The notes below the pieces were generated by a model. It was given only the letters and a program-made list of their open reading frames with translations, made no database searches and had not been told where the DNA came from. The translations under genes and the position numbers were made by a program. A stretch of DNA of 64,000 bases from contig CAMHNI010000003.1 of NCBI GenBank assembly GCA_946186505.1, positions 1 to 64,000 of the forward strand, written 5' to 3'. Numbering within the stretch: position 1 is the stretch's first letter; the number at the start of each line of letters is the position of its first letter. Shown piece by piece: positions 53,501-60,919 of this stretch. The stretch comes from an uncultured Prevotellaceae bacterium (GTDB taxonomy: Bacteria > Bacteroidota > Bacteroidia > Bacteroidales > Bacteroidaceae).

Positions 53501-53864
53501 TTTTCGTTGTCGCACCGGTAAACAGCCGTCGGTCGGTCTTCTGCATACCCGTGACGACAACCTCATCGATAGCCTGACCATCGGGGACAAGCTCGATGCG
53601 CATCGTGCTCTGGGGGTTAAGTACTTGTGTGGCCATGCCGATGTAGCTCACGCTAATCTTTTTCCCCTGGGGGACGGTCAGCGAGAATCGGCCGTTCACA
53701 TCTGTAACGACACCAGTCTTGGCTCCCTGGACTACTACCGAAGCACCGATAACGGGCTCGCCGTCGTCCTGGGAGACGACAGTGCCGCTAACTTTTGTCT
53801 GAGCCAGTGCCATTCCCATGCTTAGGAATAGGCAGGCAAGAAACAGAGTTAGTCTTTTCTTCAT
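50547..53864 (-). CDS. SusC/RagA TonB-linked outer-membrane transporter
   Basis: The 1105-residue precursor has a signal peptide ending ALA-QTK, an N-terminal carboxypeptidase-like domain (VSGTVVSQDDGEPVIGASVV), a TonB-box-like EVVVTGMQKTD, a plug domain (KIRVRGATSIYGSSKPLWVVDG, GSATSIYGARAMAGVI) and a long beta-barrel ending in TMTLKLGI. It imports substrate across the outer membrane with energy from TonB. It is the first gene of a five-gene operon with SusD, an HExxH lipoprotein, DUF4302 and a BACON lipoprotein. A -7 element lies 40 bases upstream. Confidence 0.96.
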   Translation of the reverse strand: MKKRLTLFLACLFLSMGMALAQTKVSGTVVSQDDGEPVIGASVVVQGAKTGVVTDVNGRFSLTVPQGKKISVSYIGMATQVLNPQSTMRIELVPDGQAIDEVVVTGMQKTDRRLFTGATTKISAEDAKLNGVADISRSLEGRSAGVSVQNVSGTFGTAPKIRVRGATSIYGSSKPLWVVDGVIMEDVTEVDADDLSSGDAETLISSAIAGLNSDDIESFQILKDGSATSIYGARAMAGVIVVTTKKGKAGSNRISYTGEYTMRLKPSYSNFNIMNSQEQMSVYREMEKGGWLNMAETYRASESGVYGKMYRLINTYDETTGQFAMPNTDAARTAYLREAEYRNTDWFDELFNNTIQHNHSISLSSGTEKAQYYASFSLMNDPGWYKKSKVERYTGNINANYNISKKVTINLISNASYRKQQAPGTLASDIDPVYGEVRRDFDINPYSYSMNTSRTLAADQYYVRNYAPFNILNELDNNYMDLDVVDTRFQAELQYKPIQKVTLSVLGAYKYSTTSQDHYIKDGSNQAMAFRAMDDATMRDNNPWLYSDPDVENSLKVSVVPYGGFYRQTKYKMNSWDFRATANYNDVFNEDHIVNLFGGMEVNNVERSKTFFNGVGMQYDMGMLAKYDYRYFKQTEEENAAYFTVTNTNSRSAAFFANATYSWKGRYTVNGTVRYEGTNKLGKSRSARWLPTWNISGAWNAHEEAWFHDTFQNTLSNFTLKASYSLTGDRGPTSVSNSQVIIQSFNPWRPFTNVGESGLEIYDLENSELTYEKKHEFNIGAELGFLNNRINFAFDWYKRNNYDLIGTVNTMGIGGQTVKYANVASMKSHGVEFTLSTKNIVSKDFKWNTDFIFSYAKNEVTELDTKARIIDMISGTGFTLEGYPVRSLFSIDFKGLNDEGLPTFINEMGEETVSTFNFQDRENRDYLIYEGPTDPTVTGSFGNVFQYKGLKLNVFITYAFGNVVRLDPVFSRRYSDLDAMPKEFKNRWTQAGDEAFTNIPVIADKRLDENDSYLRRAYNAYNYSTERIAKGDFIRMKEISLSYDFPKTLVEPLKLNNLSLKLQATNLFLIYADKKLNGQDPEFFNTGGVAAPMPKQFTMTLKLGI

Positions 53865-53903
53865 AATTCTCTCTCTTTTTTGTAATGTTAAAGTTTAAGT
53901 GCG

Positions 53904-53911
53904 CAAAAGTA
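53904..53911 (-). promoter_or_regulatory. -7 element for the RagA/RagB operon
   Basis: Minus strand TACTTTTG, 40 bases before the susC-like start. There is no TTTG box at the normal distance. Confidence 0.5.
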
Positions 53912-53985
53912 ACACTAATTTTACAAAAAAAAGAATAAAATTGTGAAAAAGTGCAGTTAACTGCCGTATTAGCAGCCAAAAGTAA

Positions 53986-55647
53986 CTATTTTCTTCCCAT
54001 TTTGACGATTGGAGGCGCTAAATAGGAACGCCATAAGGGTGTAAAGCCACGGGTTACGGAATAGCTCCATTTTTCCGGTTTGTGTTGCTCATCAAACGCG
54101 GCAAACTCGGCAAATGAAGAAGCGCCAGCTCCTAAGGCCAGCTCCATCACCTTGTCATAGATAATCTTGCGGCTGGGAGCGTTGAAAGGACTATGATTGC
54201 TACGCATCATACTCTCCTCAGTAGGTCGATAGACACCTAACGCATAGGTAAACGCCCCCTCGTAGATGCCAATATGCTCGTTCGAGAAACGGCTGTCACC
54301 GATAAACGGGCTCCACAACACCCCGGCAACATCGTCCGTGACATCGACGTTGAGCATCCAGTTGAACTTGTGGTACTGTTGCAGCTGTTTCGTCTCCTTG
54401 TCCGTCGGTGCGCCGTTGGCAGTGTAGCCGTACTCATCTGCCAGCTTGGCCAGACCGTGGCCAATGGCCTCATGAACAAGCACCAAGCGGAACTCTTCAT
54501 CCTCAAGCCCCCCCATGAGACTACACAAAGAGACAGCGTGCTGACGGGGCCGTCCCTGCTCTGTGAAAAGCAGAGCTGTAATACCGTTATGTCCATTGCT
54601 GTTGACAATGACGATGACTAAGGCATCCTCGCTGTAGATGTCTGGCACCTTATCGACATATTCCTCCACCTTGTCCTCGTCATAGTCGATACTGGACGAG
54701 GTGTTGCTCGGCACGGTACTGAACACAGTCTGGAAGCCGTGGCCGACAACATCGTTCGTTGACACGGCTGTCACGGCATAAACATCAAAATAGTCACGCA
54801 ACGACTTGACAGGCTCTTCGCTGAATATATTTTCCATAGCCTTCTTCATCGTCCGGGCGTATGTACTGTCGGCAATGTCCTTGTCGGCAAAGCCGTCACC
54901 CATCAGCACAATGGGAACGCCCTGTCCAACAGAAGCCCTCTGCATGACGACGACCGCACCGTCTTCTGAAAAGTCCGATGACTCATAACCGCTGACCACG
55001 CCCGTCTGGGAAACGTATGCAGTGTCAAGCCCCATCCATTCACCGTCATCTGAGAGAATGGCCAACACAAAGGCGGCAACACGGCTGCTGGACGAGGTAT
55101 TGGGAGAGACTGTCAGCTCATTGGTCTTGCCACTCCACTCTGCACGGGTAACAGAGCGAGAATCGTCCTGCCAGCGAATCCAGTCCTGCTTGGTGTACAT
55201 CATCTGCAAGTCGCCGTCACCATCTATGTTGGTCTTGAAGGTGAGGCTCAATGCCCCACCCTCAGCTCCAACGGTATATTCTTTCTGGTCGAAGACGGCA
55301 TATTTGGAACTCTGAACCACGGTCACAGTCCTGCGGTCCGAACCGGAAGTGAGAACCAGCGAGGCTGACCGTGTTTTCTTCGTCCTATTGGTCGATGCCG
55401 CCGTCAACGTTATGGTGTTGCTGCCAGCACTGCCTTTACGTGGTGAGAAACTCAACCAGTCTGACTGACATGTGGCCGTCCACTCATCTGCTGTCTTGAA
55501 AGAGAGTTGCCTGCTCTGACTGGCAACAGAATACAATTCCACCACGCTGCCAGAAGAGAGGGTAATACTGCTGCTATCGTCCTCGCTACACGCGGTCACG
55601 ACAACAGCCAACAGAATGGGCACCACCCTGTCAAACAGTTTCCACAT
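53986..55647 (-). CDS. M64-like metallopeptidase lipoprotein with BACON-type N-terminus
   Basis: The 553-residue lipoprotein (VVVTACSEDD) has about 220 N-terminal residues that look like BACON/Ig-type beta domains (ATCQSDWLSFSPRKGSAGS, RTVTVVQSS) and a C-terminal peptidase region of the IgA-peptidase M64 type. The zinc motif is His392-Glu393-x3-His397 in VHEAIGHGLAKLADEYG; VPIVLMGDGFADKD and YFDVYAVTAVS are family-typical. It probably cleaves host or dietary glycoproteins at the surface. It starts 5 bases after the coiled-coil lipoprotein gene. Confidence 0.88.
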   Translation of the reverse strand: MWKLFDRVVPILLAVVVTACSEDDSSSITLSSGSVVELYSVASQSRQLSFKTADEWTATCQSDWLSFSPRKGSAGSNTITLTAASTNRTKKTRSASLVLTSGSDRRTVTVVQSSKYAVFDQKEYTVGAEGGALSLTFKTNIDGDGDLQMMYTKQDWIRWQDDSRSVTRAEWSGKTNELTVSPNTSSSSRVAAFVLAILSDDGEWMGLDTAYVSQTGVVSGYESSDFSEDGAVVVMQRASVGQGVPIVLMGDGFADKDIADSTYARTMKKAMENIFSEEPVKSLRDYFDVYAVTAVSTNDVVGHGFQTVFSTVPSNTSSSIDYDEDKVEEYVDKVPDIYSEDALVIVIVNSNGHNGITALLFTEQGRPRQHAVSLCSLMGGLEDEEFRLVLVHEAIGHGLAKLADEYGYTANGAPTDKETKQLQQYHKFNWMLNVDVTDDVAGVLWSPFIGDSRFSNEHIGIYEGAFTYALGVYRPTEESMMRSNHSPFNAPSRKIIYDKVMELALGAGASSFAEFAAFDEQHKPEKWSYSVTRGFTPLWRSYLAPPIVKMGRK

Positions 55648-55652
55648 TCAGC

Positions 55653-56501
55653 TTACTTGACCAGTACCACCAGATACTTGCTCGTTGACCAGAACAACTG
55701 CGGATCAGTAATGCGGAGCACAAACTGCTTGTTAGCATCGCGCTGCAGGGTATAGGCACTCGACGGATGCGATGTCAGGATCTTTGCAGAACTGCTGTAA
55801 AGCTTGATTTCCTTATCGACACGGATATCAATCTTCGTAAAGTACTCCTTGTTGAAGCTCGACTGCAGCACCTTGCCGTCAACGAGAATCTGCTGTTCCT
55901 TCAGCTCGTCCTTTGTCCCAAAGACGAACCAGGCCGAGTGAATCTGCTTGTCCTGCTGTGAGATGGTCTCAGCACGCTGGTTGTTCTCGGTGGTCAGTTC
56001 CTTGACATCAGTGTTGAGGTTTGCCACCTGCTCATCCAGCTCCATGATGTGTATTTCCTTGTCATCCAGCTGGGCACGCAACTGCTGCATCTGCTGCTCA
56101 TTCTCTTCAAGCTGCTTGCTCATGTTTTCCACCAGCTTGCGCAGGGCATCACTCTTCACATTGCTCTCACGCAACTGCTGCTTCAGCTTGTTGATCAGCT
56201 CCTTGTTCTGCTTCATTGTCGATTGGATGAACTGTATGTTCTCACGGATGCGCTGCTTCTTGTTGGCACCCTCGCCCTGCTGGGCGACAGCCACACGGTT
56301 CTGTGCCTCCGAAATCTGACGGAAACCGTCCTCAATCTCACTGAAGGTACTCAACATGTCGTTGATTTCGTTATCCTTCTGGGCGATAACCTGGTTCAGA
56401 GAGTCAATCTGAGGATTAGTGACGGCCTCAGACTTTGACGCATTCTCATTACAACTGACAATTGCCAGCATGCAAACTGCAAATAAAACTAACTTTTTCA
56501 T
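55653..56501 (-). CDS. Coiled-coil lipoprotein
   Basis: The 282-residue product starts at ATG 56501 (MKKLVLFAVCMLAIVSC, lipidated Cys17). Residues about 30-190 are predicted coiled coil by their Leu/Gln/Glu/Lys heptad pattern (NKELINKLKQQLRESN, EENEQQMQQLRAQLDDKE). The last 90 residues (SAWFVFGTKDELKEQQIL, LWSTSK-like end) form a small globular domain. A periplasm-spanning spacer or envelope role is plausible, but no function is known to me. The frame extends to 56588 into rsmI and is not used. It lies between rsmI and the M64 gene. Confidence 0.8.
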   Translation of the reverse strand: MKKLVLFAVCMLAIVSCNENASKSEAVTNPQIDSLNQVIAQKDNEINDMLSTFSEIEDGFRQISEAQNRVAVAQQGEGANKKQRIRENIQFIQSTMKQNKELINKLKQQLRESNVKSDALRKLVENMSKQLEENEQQMQQLRAQLDDKEIHIMELDEQVANLNTDVKELTTENNQRAETISQQDKQIHSAWFVFGTKDELKEQQILVDGKVLQSSFNKEYFTKIDIRVDKEIKLYSSSAKILTSHPSSAYTLQRDANKQFVLRITDPQLFWSTSKYLVVLVK

Positions 56502-56523
56502 AATGCTCTTTTTTTTGTTTATA

Positions 56524-57213
56524 TTATTCTTTCTTTTCTGCTTTGTTATATCCGGCCAGGACGATGACGAACTCGCCCTTCGGCTCATGCTCCTTAAAAT
56601 GGGCGATAACCTCTGCCAGCGTTCCCCGCACGCTCTCTTCGTGGACCTTTGAGATTTCCCTGCAGACGCTCACCTGGCGCTCTTCGCCACAGACCTCGGC
56701 AAACTGCTGCAACGTCTTCACAACACGGTATGGCGACTCGTAGAAGATCATTGTCCGTTCCTCGGTAGCCAAGCTCTGCAGTTTCGTCTGACGCCCCTTC
56801 TTCTGGGGCAAGAACCCCTCGAACGCGAAACGATCACAGGGCAGGCCGCTACTGACCAACGCCGGCACAAAAGCCGTAGCCCCTGGCAGGCACTGCACTT
56901 CTATACCAGCCTTGACGGCCTCACGCACCAAGAAGAAGCCCGGATCGCTGATGCCCGGTGTTCCAGCATCACTGATAAGCGCAACATTTTGCCCGCCCAA
57001 CAGCCGACTGACGATACCAGCGGAGGTGCCATGCTCATTGAACTTGTGGTGCGAAAGGAGCTGGTTCCTGATGTCAAAATGCTTCAACAAGACACCCGAT
57101 GTGCGGGTATCTTCTGCCAACACCAAGTCCACCTCTTTTAATATACGGATGGCACGCAGTGTCATGTCTTCCATATTGCCTACAGGCGTAGGGACAATAT
57201 AAAGTATTCCCAT
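56524..57213 (-). CDS. rsmI: 16S rRNA (cytidine(1402)-2'-O)-methyltransferase
   Basis: The 229-residue SAM-dependent enzyme methylates the ribose of C1402 in the 16S rRNA decoding centre. It opens [21 protein letters not shown], has [14 protein letters not shown], the [12 protein letters not shown] loop and [17 protein letters not shown], all typical of the tetrapyrrole-methylase-like RsmI family. It is divergent from tdk and heads a unit with the coiled-coil lipoprotein and the M64 peptidase. Confidence 0.96.
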   Translation of the reverse strand: MGILYIVPTPVGNMEDMTLRAIRILKEVDLVLAEDTRTSGVLLKHFDIRNQLLSHHKFNEHGTSAGIVSRLLGGQNVALISDAGTPGISDPGFFLVREAVKAGIEVQCLPGATAFVPALVSSGLPCDRFAFEGFLPQKKGRQTKLQSLATEERTMIFYESPYRVVKTLQQFAEVCGEERQVSVCREISKVHEESVRGTLAEVIAHFKEHEPKGEFVIVLAGYNKAEKKE

Positions 57214-57221
57214 TCAGCAGG

Positions 57222-57252
57222 CAAATGTAGTAAAAATATTAAAAAGGACAAA
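57222..57252 (-). promoter_or_regulatory. Bacteroidetes-type promoter for rsmI
   Basis: Minus strand: TTTG (57252-57249), 19-base spacer, TACATTTG (57229-57222), 8 bases before the rsmI ATG, so the transcript would be nearly leaderless. Confidence 0.6.
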
Positions 57253-57267
57253 ATTCATGGCCATTTC

Positions 57268-57299
57268 TTTGCAATTTTTAAAACGTATTTGTAATTTTG
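57268..57299 (+). promoter_or_regulatory. Bacteroidetes-type promoter for tdk
   Basis: TTTG (57268-57271), 20-base spacer, TAATTTTG (57292-57299). The tdk ATG follows 8 bases later, so the in-frame upstream start at 57257 is excluded. Confidence 0.75.
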
Positions 57300-57307
57300 C
57301 AGGCACT

Positions 57308-57904
57308 ATGAACAATACCATCAGCGGAGAACCCCATCGCCCAGGACGAATAGAGGTCGTCTGCGGCTCCATGTTCTCGGGCAAGACCGAGGAACTCATA
57401 CGGCGCCTGCGCCGCGCCAAGTTTGCTAAACAGCGGGTAGAAATCTTCAAGCCCGCCATTGACGTGCGCTACTCGAACGAAGATGTCGTCAGCCACGACC
57501 AGAACCACATCCTGTCAACTCCCATCGACTCGTCGGCCAGCATCCTGCTGCTGTCGAGTGACATTGACGTGATCGGTATCGACGAAGCCCAGTTTTTTGA
57601 CAACGGACTGGTTGATGTCTGCAATGAACTGGCCAACCGTGGCGTGCGTGTCATCATTGCCGGACTTGACATGGACTTCCGAGGCATCCCCTTCGGCCCA
57701 ATGCCTGCCCTCTGTGCCATAGCCGATGATGTCACCAAGGTACACGCCATCTGCGTCAAATGCGGCAATCTCGCCTATGTCAGTCACCGCACCGTGGCCG
57801 ATGACCGCCGAGTCCTGCTTGGCGAAACCCAACAGTATGAACCATTGTGCCGCGAGTGCTACAAAAAGGCCCTTGAAGAAGAAAAAGAAAGAAAAAACGC
57901 CTGA
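57308..57904 (+). CDS. tdk: Thymidine kinase
   Basis: The 198-residue type II thymidine kinase salvages thymidine to dTMP. It has the P-loop [18 protein letters not shown], the IGIDEAQFF Walker B region, [12 protein letters not shown], and zinc-binding cysteine pairs CVKCGN and CRECYK. It starts at ATG 57308 right after a promoter. The tRNA-Lys promoter begins 4 bases after its stop. Confidence 0.97.
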   Translation: MNNTISGEPHRPGRIEVVCGSMFSGKTEELIRRLRRAKFAKQRVEIFKPAIDVRYSNEDVVSHDQNHILSTPIDSSASILLLSSDIDVIGIDEAQFFDNGLVDVCNELANRGVRVIIAGLDMDFRGIPFGPMPALCAIADDVTKVHAICVKCGNLAYVSHRTVADDRRVLLGETQQYEPLCRECYKKALEEEKERKNA

Positions 57905-57907
57905 AAA

Positions 57908-57939
57908 TTTGGTTAATTGAAAAAAACGTCGTACCTTTG
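57908..57939 (+). promoter_or_regulatory. Bacteroidetes-type promoter for tRNA-Lys
   Basis: TTTG (57908-57911), 20-base spacer, TACCTTTG (57932-57939), 29 bases before the mature tRNA. Confidence 0.75.
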
Positions 57940-57968
57940 CAGCCAGTTTCAAAGTCGTACACAAGGTT

Positions 57969-58041
57969 GATCCGCTAGCTCAGTCGGTAGAGCACAACAC
58001 TTTTAATGTTGGGGTCTTGGGTTCGAACCCCAAGCGGATCA
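57969..58041 (+). tRNA. tRNA-Lys(TTT)
   Basis: The 73-base sequence folds as a cloverleaf. The acceptor GATCCGC (57969-57975) pairs with GCGGATC (58034-58040), the D arm holds AGTCGGT, the anticodon stem CAACA/TGTTG encloses CTTTTAA with anticodon TTT, and the T arm has TTCGAAC. The discriminator base is A58041; CCA is not encoded. Accessory DNA begins beyond it. Confidence 0.96.
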
Positions 58042-58060
58042 CTTTCACAAATATCTAATT

Positions 58061-58103
58061 ATTCGCTAATCGGTTGATGCAAAACCAGTTAGCGAATTTT
58101 TAT
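58061..58103 (+). terminator. Terminator hairpin after tRNA-Lys
   Basis: ATTCGCTAA (58061-58069) pairs with TTAGCGAAT (58089-58097), extended inside by GGTT/AACC, and a T run follows. It ends the tRNA transcript. Confidence 0.8.
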
Positions 58104-58323
58104 TTGGAAGACAAATTTATTTTGGGTCACTTACAGGTCACTTTACATGTAAAGAAAGGTCGCCAACCTCACGGCTAACGACCCAAATTGTGATTCAAAA
58201 TGCTCATTACAGCATTTCTTGTTGCAAAGGTAATGATTTCTTTTCGGATTTTGCGAGTTTTTACATTATTTGAGAAAACTCTTTGTGACAAGTCGGCTCT
58301 ATGCGCGTGCGCGTGTAGAAAAC
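58104..58323. other. tRNA-proximal non-coding junction with repeats
   Basis: No gene is seen in these 220 bases. They contain two direct copies of GGTCACTT (58125-58132, 58136-58143), a 14-base palindrome CTTTACATGTAAAG (58141-58154), and a minus-strand TACCTTTG -7 element (58232-58225) with no gene in front of it. Such clustered sites beside a tRNA would fit the attachment end of an integrated element, but this is inference. Confidence 0.5.
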
Positions 58324-58692
58324 TTATTCGTAGTCCTCAATTCGAGGTCTGCCAACTTTGAGCCTCAACTTTTCCGAAAGAAAATAGACTTTTTTGGATT
58401 CAAATTCATCATAACTCGGAATCAAAAACTTATGCCGGACTGCCATAGCAAAGCACCATGCCGACAACTGCTCACGGTATTTCTGCACATAGTTAGCGAA
58501 TGTGTCATGCTCAAAGAAGTGAAGCATATCCTGTTCCGTGTTGGGGGTAGATACGGCAAAAGAATGTCCGCATGGATTTGCCAACAGAGAGTAATACTTC
58601 TGCATTGCTTTCTTCACATCTGGTAGTCCGAAGCTGACTTGCATCGAGACTTCCTCCGCACTCTGCTTTATTTCCTGTTTCCTTACTATCAT
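58324..58692 (-). CDS. Hypothetical protein, 122 aa
   Basis: I do not recognise this protein. It is basic and soluble-looking (MIVRKQEIKQSAEEVSMQVSF start; SEKLRLKVGRPRIEDYE end) with a central QYFEHDTF-like stretch reading MLHFFEHDTFANYVQKYREQ. It lies 13 bases after the stop of the next upstream gene on the same strand and is probably cotranscribed with it. The base composition is more AT-rich than in the chromosomal part. It is part of the accessory region after the tRNA. Confidence 0.6.
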   Translation of the reverse strand: MIVRKQEIKQSAEEVSMQVSFGLPDVKKAMQKYYSLLANPCGHSFAVSTPNTEQDMLHFFEHDTFANYVQKYREQLSAWCFAMAVRHKFLIPSYDEFESKKVYFLSEKLRLKVGRPRIEDYE

Positions 58693-58705
58693 GTTTCAAC
58701 TCCTA

Positions 58706-59053
58706 TTAGTTCCTAATATATTTATAGAGAATTGTTGTGCCTAAATTGTTGGGCAGAAAGTCTAAGATGTAACCATACTCAAAATCTATATCATCCACAT
58801 CGACAATGACCGTATCACCTACCCTTGGCCTCCGTTTATATTTCTTCCAATCGGCACGCTTCAAAGGAATGGATAACCGCCGTGTAGATGTAATCACTTC
58901 TCCGCTATCATTCGTTGTTTGTTGTGCGCTGCTCCTACAGCATCCTTGGTAGATGGTTATGCTCTCGCCCTCGTCCTGCATAGGGTCGTCGCTTTCCTCA
59001 ACATGAGTGATCTCGCAAGTATGTGGAAATCTTGGGTTGTCTGGTCGTGACAT
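58706..59053 (-). CDS. Hypothetical protein, 115 aa, weakly like phage head-tail connectors
   Basis: The product (MSRPDNPRFPHTCEITHVEES) is short and beta-rich, with RRLSIPLKRADWKKYKRRPRV in parts, GDTVIVDVDDIDFEYGYILDF and a closing TTILYKYIRN. The pattern recalls small head-tail joining or closure proteins of tailed phages, but the match is by impression only. ATG 59053 is chosen because the longer frame to 59089 runs into the -7 element region. It appears to head a two-gene unit with the 122-residue protein. Confidence 0.6.
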   Translation of the reverse strand: MSRPDNPRFPHTCEITHVEESDDPMQDEGESITIYQGCCRSSAQQTTNDSGEVITSTRRLSIPLKRADWKKYKRRPRVGDTVIVDVDDIDFEYGYILDFLPNNLGTTILYKYIRN

Positions 59054-59077
59054 AATCTTTGAGTATATTTTACGGCA

Positions 59078-59085
59078 CAAAGATA
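59078..59085 (-). promoter_or_regulatory. -7 element for the two unknown genes
   Basis: Minus strand TATCTTTG, 24 bases before the ATG at 59053. A TTTG lies 22 bases further upstream, slightly beyond the usual spacing. Confidence 0.45.
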
Positions 59086-59205
59086 GCACAAAATACCGTC
59101 AAATGTGCAAATCTGTTGTAAAAAGTGACAAATCATAACAAAGATTGCACAATAAAGGGTCTAACGTAATGCTACACCCTCGCTATAGTTTATATTGAAC
59201 ACTTA

Positions 59206-59607
59206 TTATCTCTTTGTATAAATAACGGCATTACTTTCGCTCCTGCTCTTCTTATTACACAATTCGTTGGAAGAAATGAAATACCAATTAACAGGATTGC
59301 CGTCATTATCAAAGAAGGTTACGTAAGTATCATGGTATTCGTATTTATCTCCTTCAAAATACCCGGATCTACCCTTGATTCCTGTTGAGATTTCTTCATA
59401 ATAGGAATTATATGTGGTGTTTGAAGTAAATTCACGAACATGCCAATACCTTTTACCTTCAATCATTCCATAAAGTTCTGATCCCATATTTTCTGACACC
59501 CATTTAGTTCCAATAAGAGGATTGTTGTCATCGTCATCTGACGAGCAACTTTGCAGAGATAATGCCGTTACAATAGCAATAACCAAAAACCATAAATATT
59601 TTTTCAT
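59206..59607 (-). CDS. Small lipoprotein, lipocalin-like size
   Basis: The 133-residue product (MKKYLWFLVIAIVTALSLQSC, then SSDDDDNNP) is a lipoprotein with an acidic surface-export-like stretch after the Cys. The body begins LIGTKWVSENM and has alternating beta-strand patterns (EYHDTYVTFFDNDGNPVNWYF), as in small lipocalin-like proteins of Bacteroidetes. Function is unknown. It lies 12 bases after the outer-membrane barrel gene and seems to be in its operon. Confidence 0.75.
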   Translation of the reverse strand: MKKYLWFLVIAIVTALSLQSCSSDDDDNNPLIGTKWVSENMGSELYGMIEGKRYWHVREFTSNTTYNSYYEEISTGIKGRSGYFEGDKYEYHDTYVTFFDNDGNPVNWYFISSNELCNKKSRSESNAVIYTKR

Positions 59608-59619
59608 TGTCACAAGAAT

Positions 59620-60189
59620 TTAGAATGTGTAACCAATAGAAATCTCAATCTCGTTGCATGATGTTTTCTCTTTGCCACTATCACTCTTATGGGCGTTAAT
59701 CCCTGTAGTGGCATTAGAGAACCAGAACCAATCATGCTCAAACTTCTGGTACTTGTAGCCTACTTGCAGATTGATTGCGCCCTTACTCAATGGAAAGGAC
59801 ACACCAAAGGCTGGCAAAATGAAGAAACCCGGATTGTTGATATTTGATGATAAAGCAAGAGTATAGCCAGCATCCAAGTTTAGATAAGGTGTTATTCCTT
59901 CCTCGTTAAACTTATACTGGAAATCTGCAAAGATGGGCATAAGTGTAGCGGCATCCCTACTATCTCCAGTACTGGATTCATAGTATAACATATCTGCTCC
60001 ACCTATACCTACGCCAACGCCCGCTTTGATGCTCTTGTTAAAAGCATAGTCACCGATAAAGTTGGCTCCATAGAATTTGTTTTTGTACTTGTCCACACCC
60101 AAGTCGAAGTAGGCTTGAATAGTGGGCGAAAACTGTGCAAAACTCATAGTTGGAATGAGCATTGCAAATAGCAATAATAATTTCTTCAT
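59620..60189 (-). CDS. Outer-membrane beta-barrel protein
   Basis: The 189-residue precursor has a signal peptide ending SFA-QFSP and an amphipathic beta-strand pattern throughout, with Tyr/Phe/Gly-rich strands (IKAGVGVGIGGADMLYY, GAINLQVGYKYQKFEHDWF) and a terminal strand NEIEISIGYTF ending in aromatic Phe, as in small eight-stranded OmpW/OmpA-like barrels. No specific family. The start ATG 60189 gives the signal peptide; the frame runs on to 60225 and overlaps the upstream gene. Confidence 0.8.
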   Translation of the reverse strand: MKKLLLLFAMLIPTMSFAQFSPTIQAYFDLGVDKYKNKFYGANFIGDYAFNKSIKAGVGVGIGGADMLYYESSTGDSRDAATLMPIFADFQYKFNEEGITPYLNLDAGYTLALSSNINNPGFFILPAFGVSFPLSKGAINLQVGYKYQKFEHDWFWFSNATTGINAHKSDSGKEKTSCNEIEISIGYTF

Positions 60190-60218
60190 AATTTGAAAAT
60201 ATTTTGGGTGATACTTAC

Positions 60219-60779
60219 TTACCAATTTTCATCTTCTGGATTACCATATACGATGTATGTTAGAATTTCATTCAAATAATTCTCTACTATAGGAACTTTC
60301 GTAGCATCATCTTTAATAAGTTGTGTTAGCACAAAGTTGTCTGGATAGAACGATGCGTGTTGTAATGTTCTTGCACCCATACGGATTCTACCGCCAATAA
60401 TATCTGGCGCATTAACTCTAATCTTACCATCTTTGAAGTTAAACTCAAATCTGTAGAAGAAATCAAACCATTCTCTCACTCCACCGTATGCCTCCACAAG
60501 TTCATTCACTTGGGCATTGACGATAATGGCTCTATCTTCTACCATCTTTTCTGTCACGTTTTCTGGTGACTTGAAGATTCTCGCTACCCGGCAAAGTAAA
60601 TCGTTATAAAGGTCATGTGCGCTTTTACCAGCAAAAGGAATGACATAATAGTTAGCACCCGATTCTGTCTTAAAGAACCCTTTTTCATTTGACTTAAAAA
60701 TGATAGAATCATTCTTCGTCTGTGCGTTTGCTCCAATAGCAAGCATCAACGCTAATGCAATGACAAAATACTTTTTCAT
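60219..60779 (-). CDS. Exported DUF4468-like protein
   Basis: The 186-residue product has a clear signal peptide (MKKYFVIALALMLAIGANA-QTK) and a compact alpha/beta domain with YNDLLCRVARIFKSPENVTEK and FFYRFEFNFKDGKIRVNAPD, which resembles the TBP-like DUF4468 fold of Bacteroidetes exported proteins. Function is unknown. It is the first gene of an envelope cassette (this gene, barrel, lipoprotein) on the minus strand and is preceded by a structured non-coding region. Confidence 0.72.
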   Translation of the reverse strand: MKKYFVIALALMLAIGANAQTKNDSIIFKSNEKGFFKTESGANYYVIPFAGKSAHDLYNDLLCRVARIFKSPENVTEKMVEDRAIIVNAQVNELVEAYGGVREWFDFFYRFEFNFKDGKIRVNAPDIIGGRIRMGARTLQHASFYPDNFVLTQLIKDDATKVPIVENYLNEILTYIVYGNPEDENW

Positions 60780-60827
60780 ATCGTTAATCTATTAGTAACA
60801 AGTTCTTTAATCACTGCACACAAAGAA

Positions 60828-60919
60828 GGCGCAGGTCATTCCTACGCCGTCCAAGTTCACCACAAACTCCACAACTATTAGGAATGTCTGCGCCTATTGC
60901 ACAGACCCCTTAGTTGTGG
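60828..60919. other. Candidate pseudoknot-forming RNA or DNA element
   Basis: 60828-60844 pairs with 60879-60894 (16 of 17 positions with one bulge). Within the loop, CCACAACTA (60869-60877) is complementary to TAGTTGTGG (60911-60919) outside the stem, which is the topology of an H-type pseudoknot. It lies about 50 bases upstream of the DUF4468-like gene on the minus strand. Confidence 0.5.

Noticed and set aside
58706..59053. Calling the post-tRNA region a prophage
   Set aside because: Only one gene vaguely recalls a head-tail connector; there are no terminase, portal, capsid or tail genes in view, whereas the replication genes fit a mobilizable element better.
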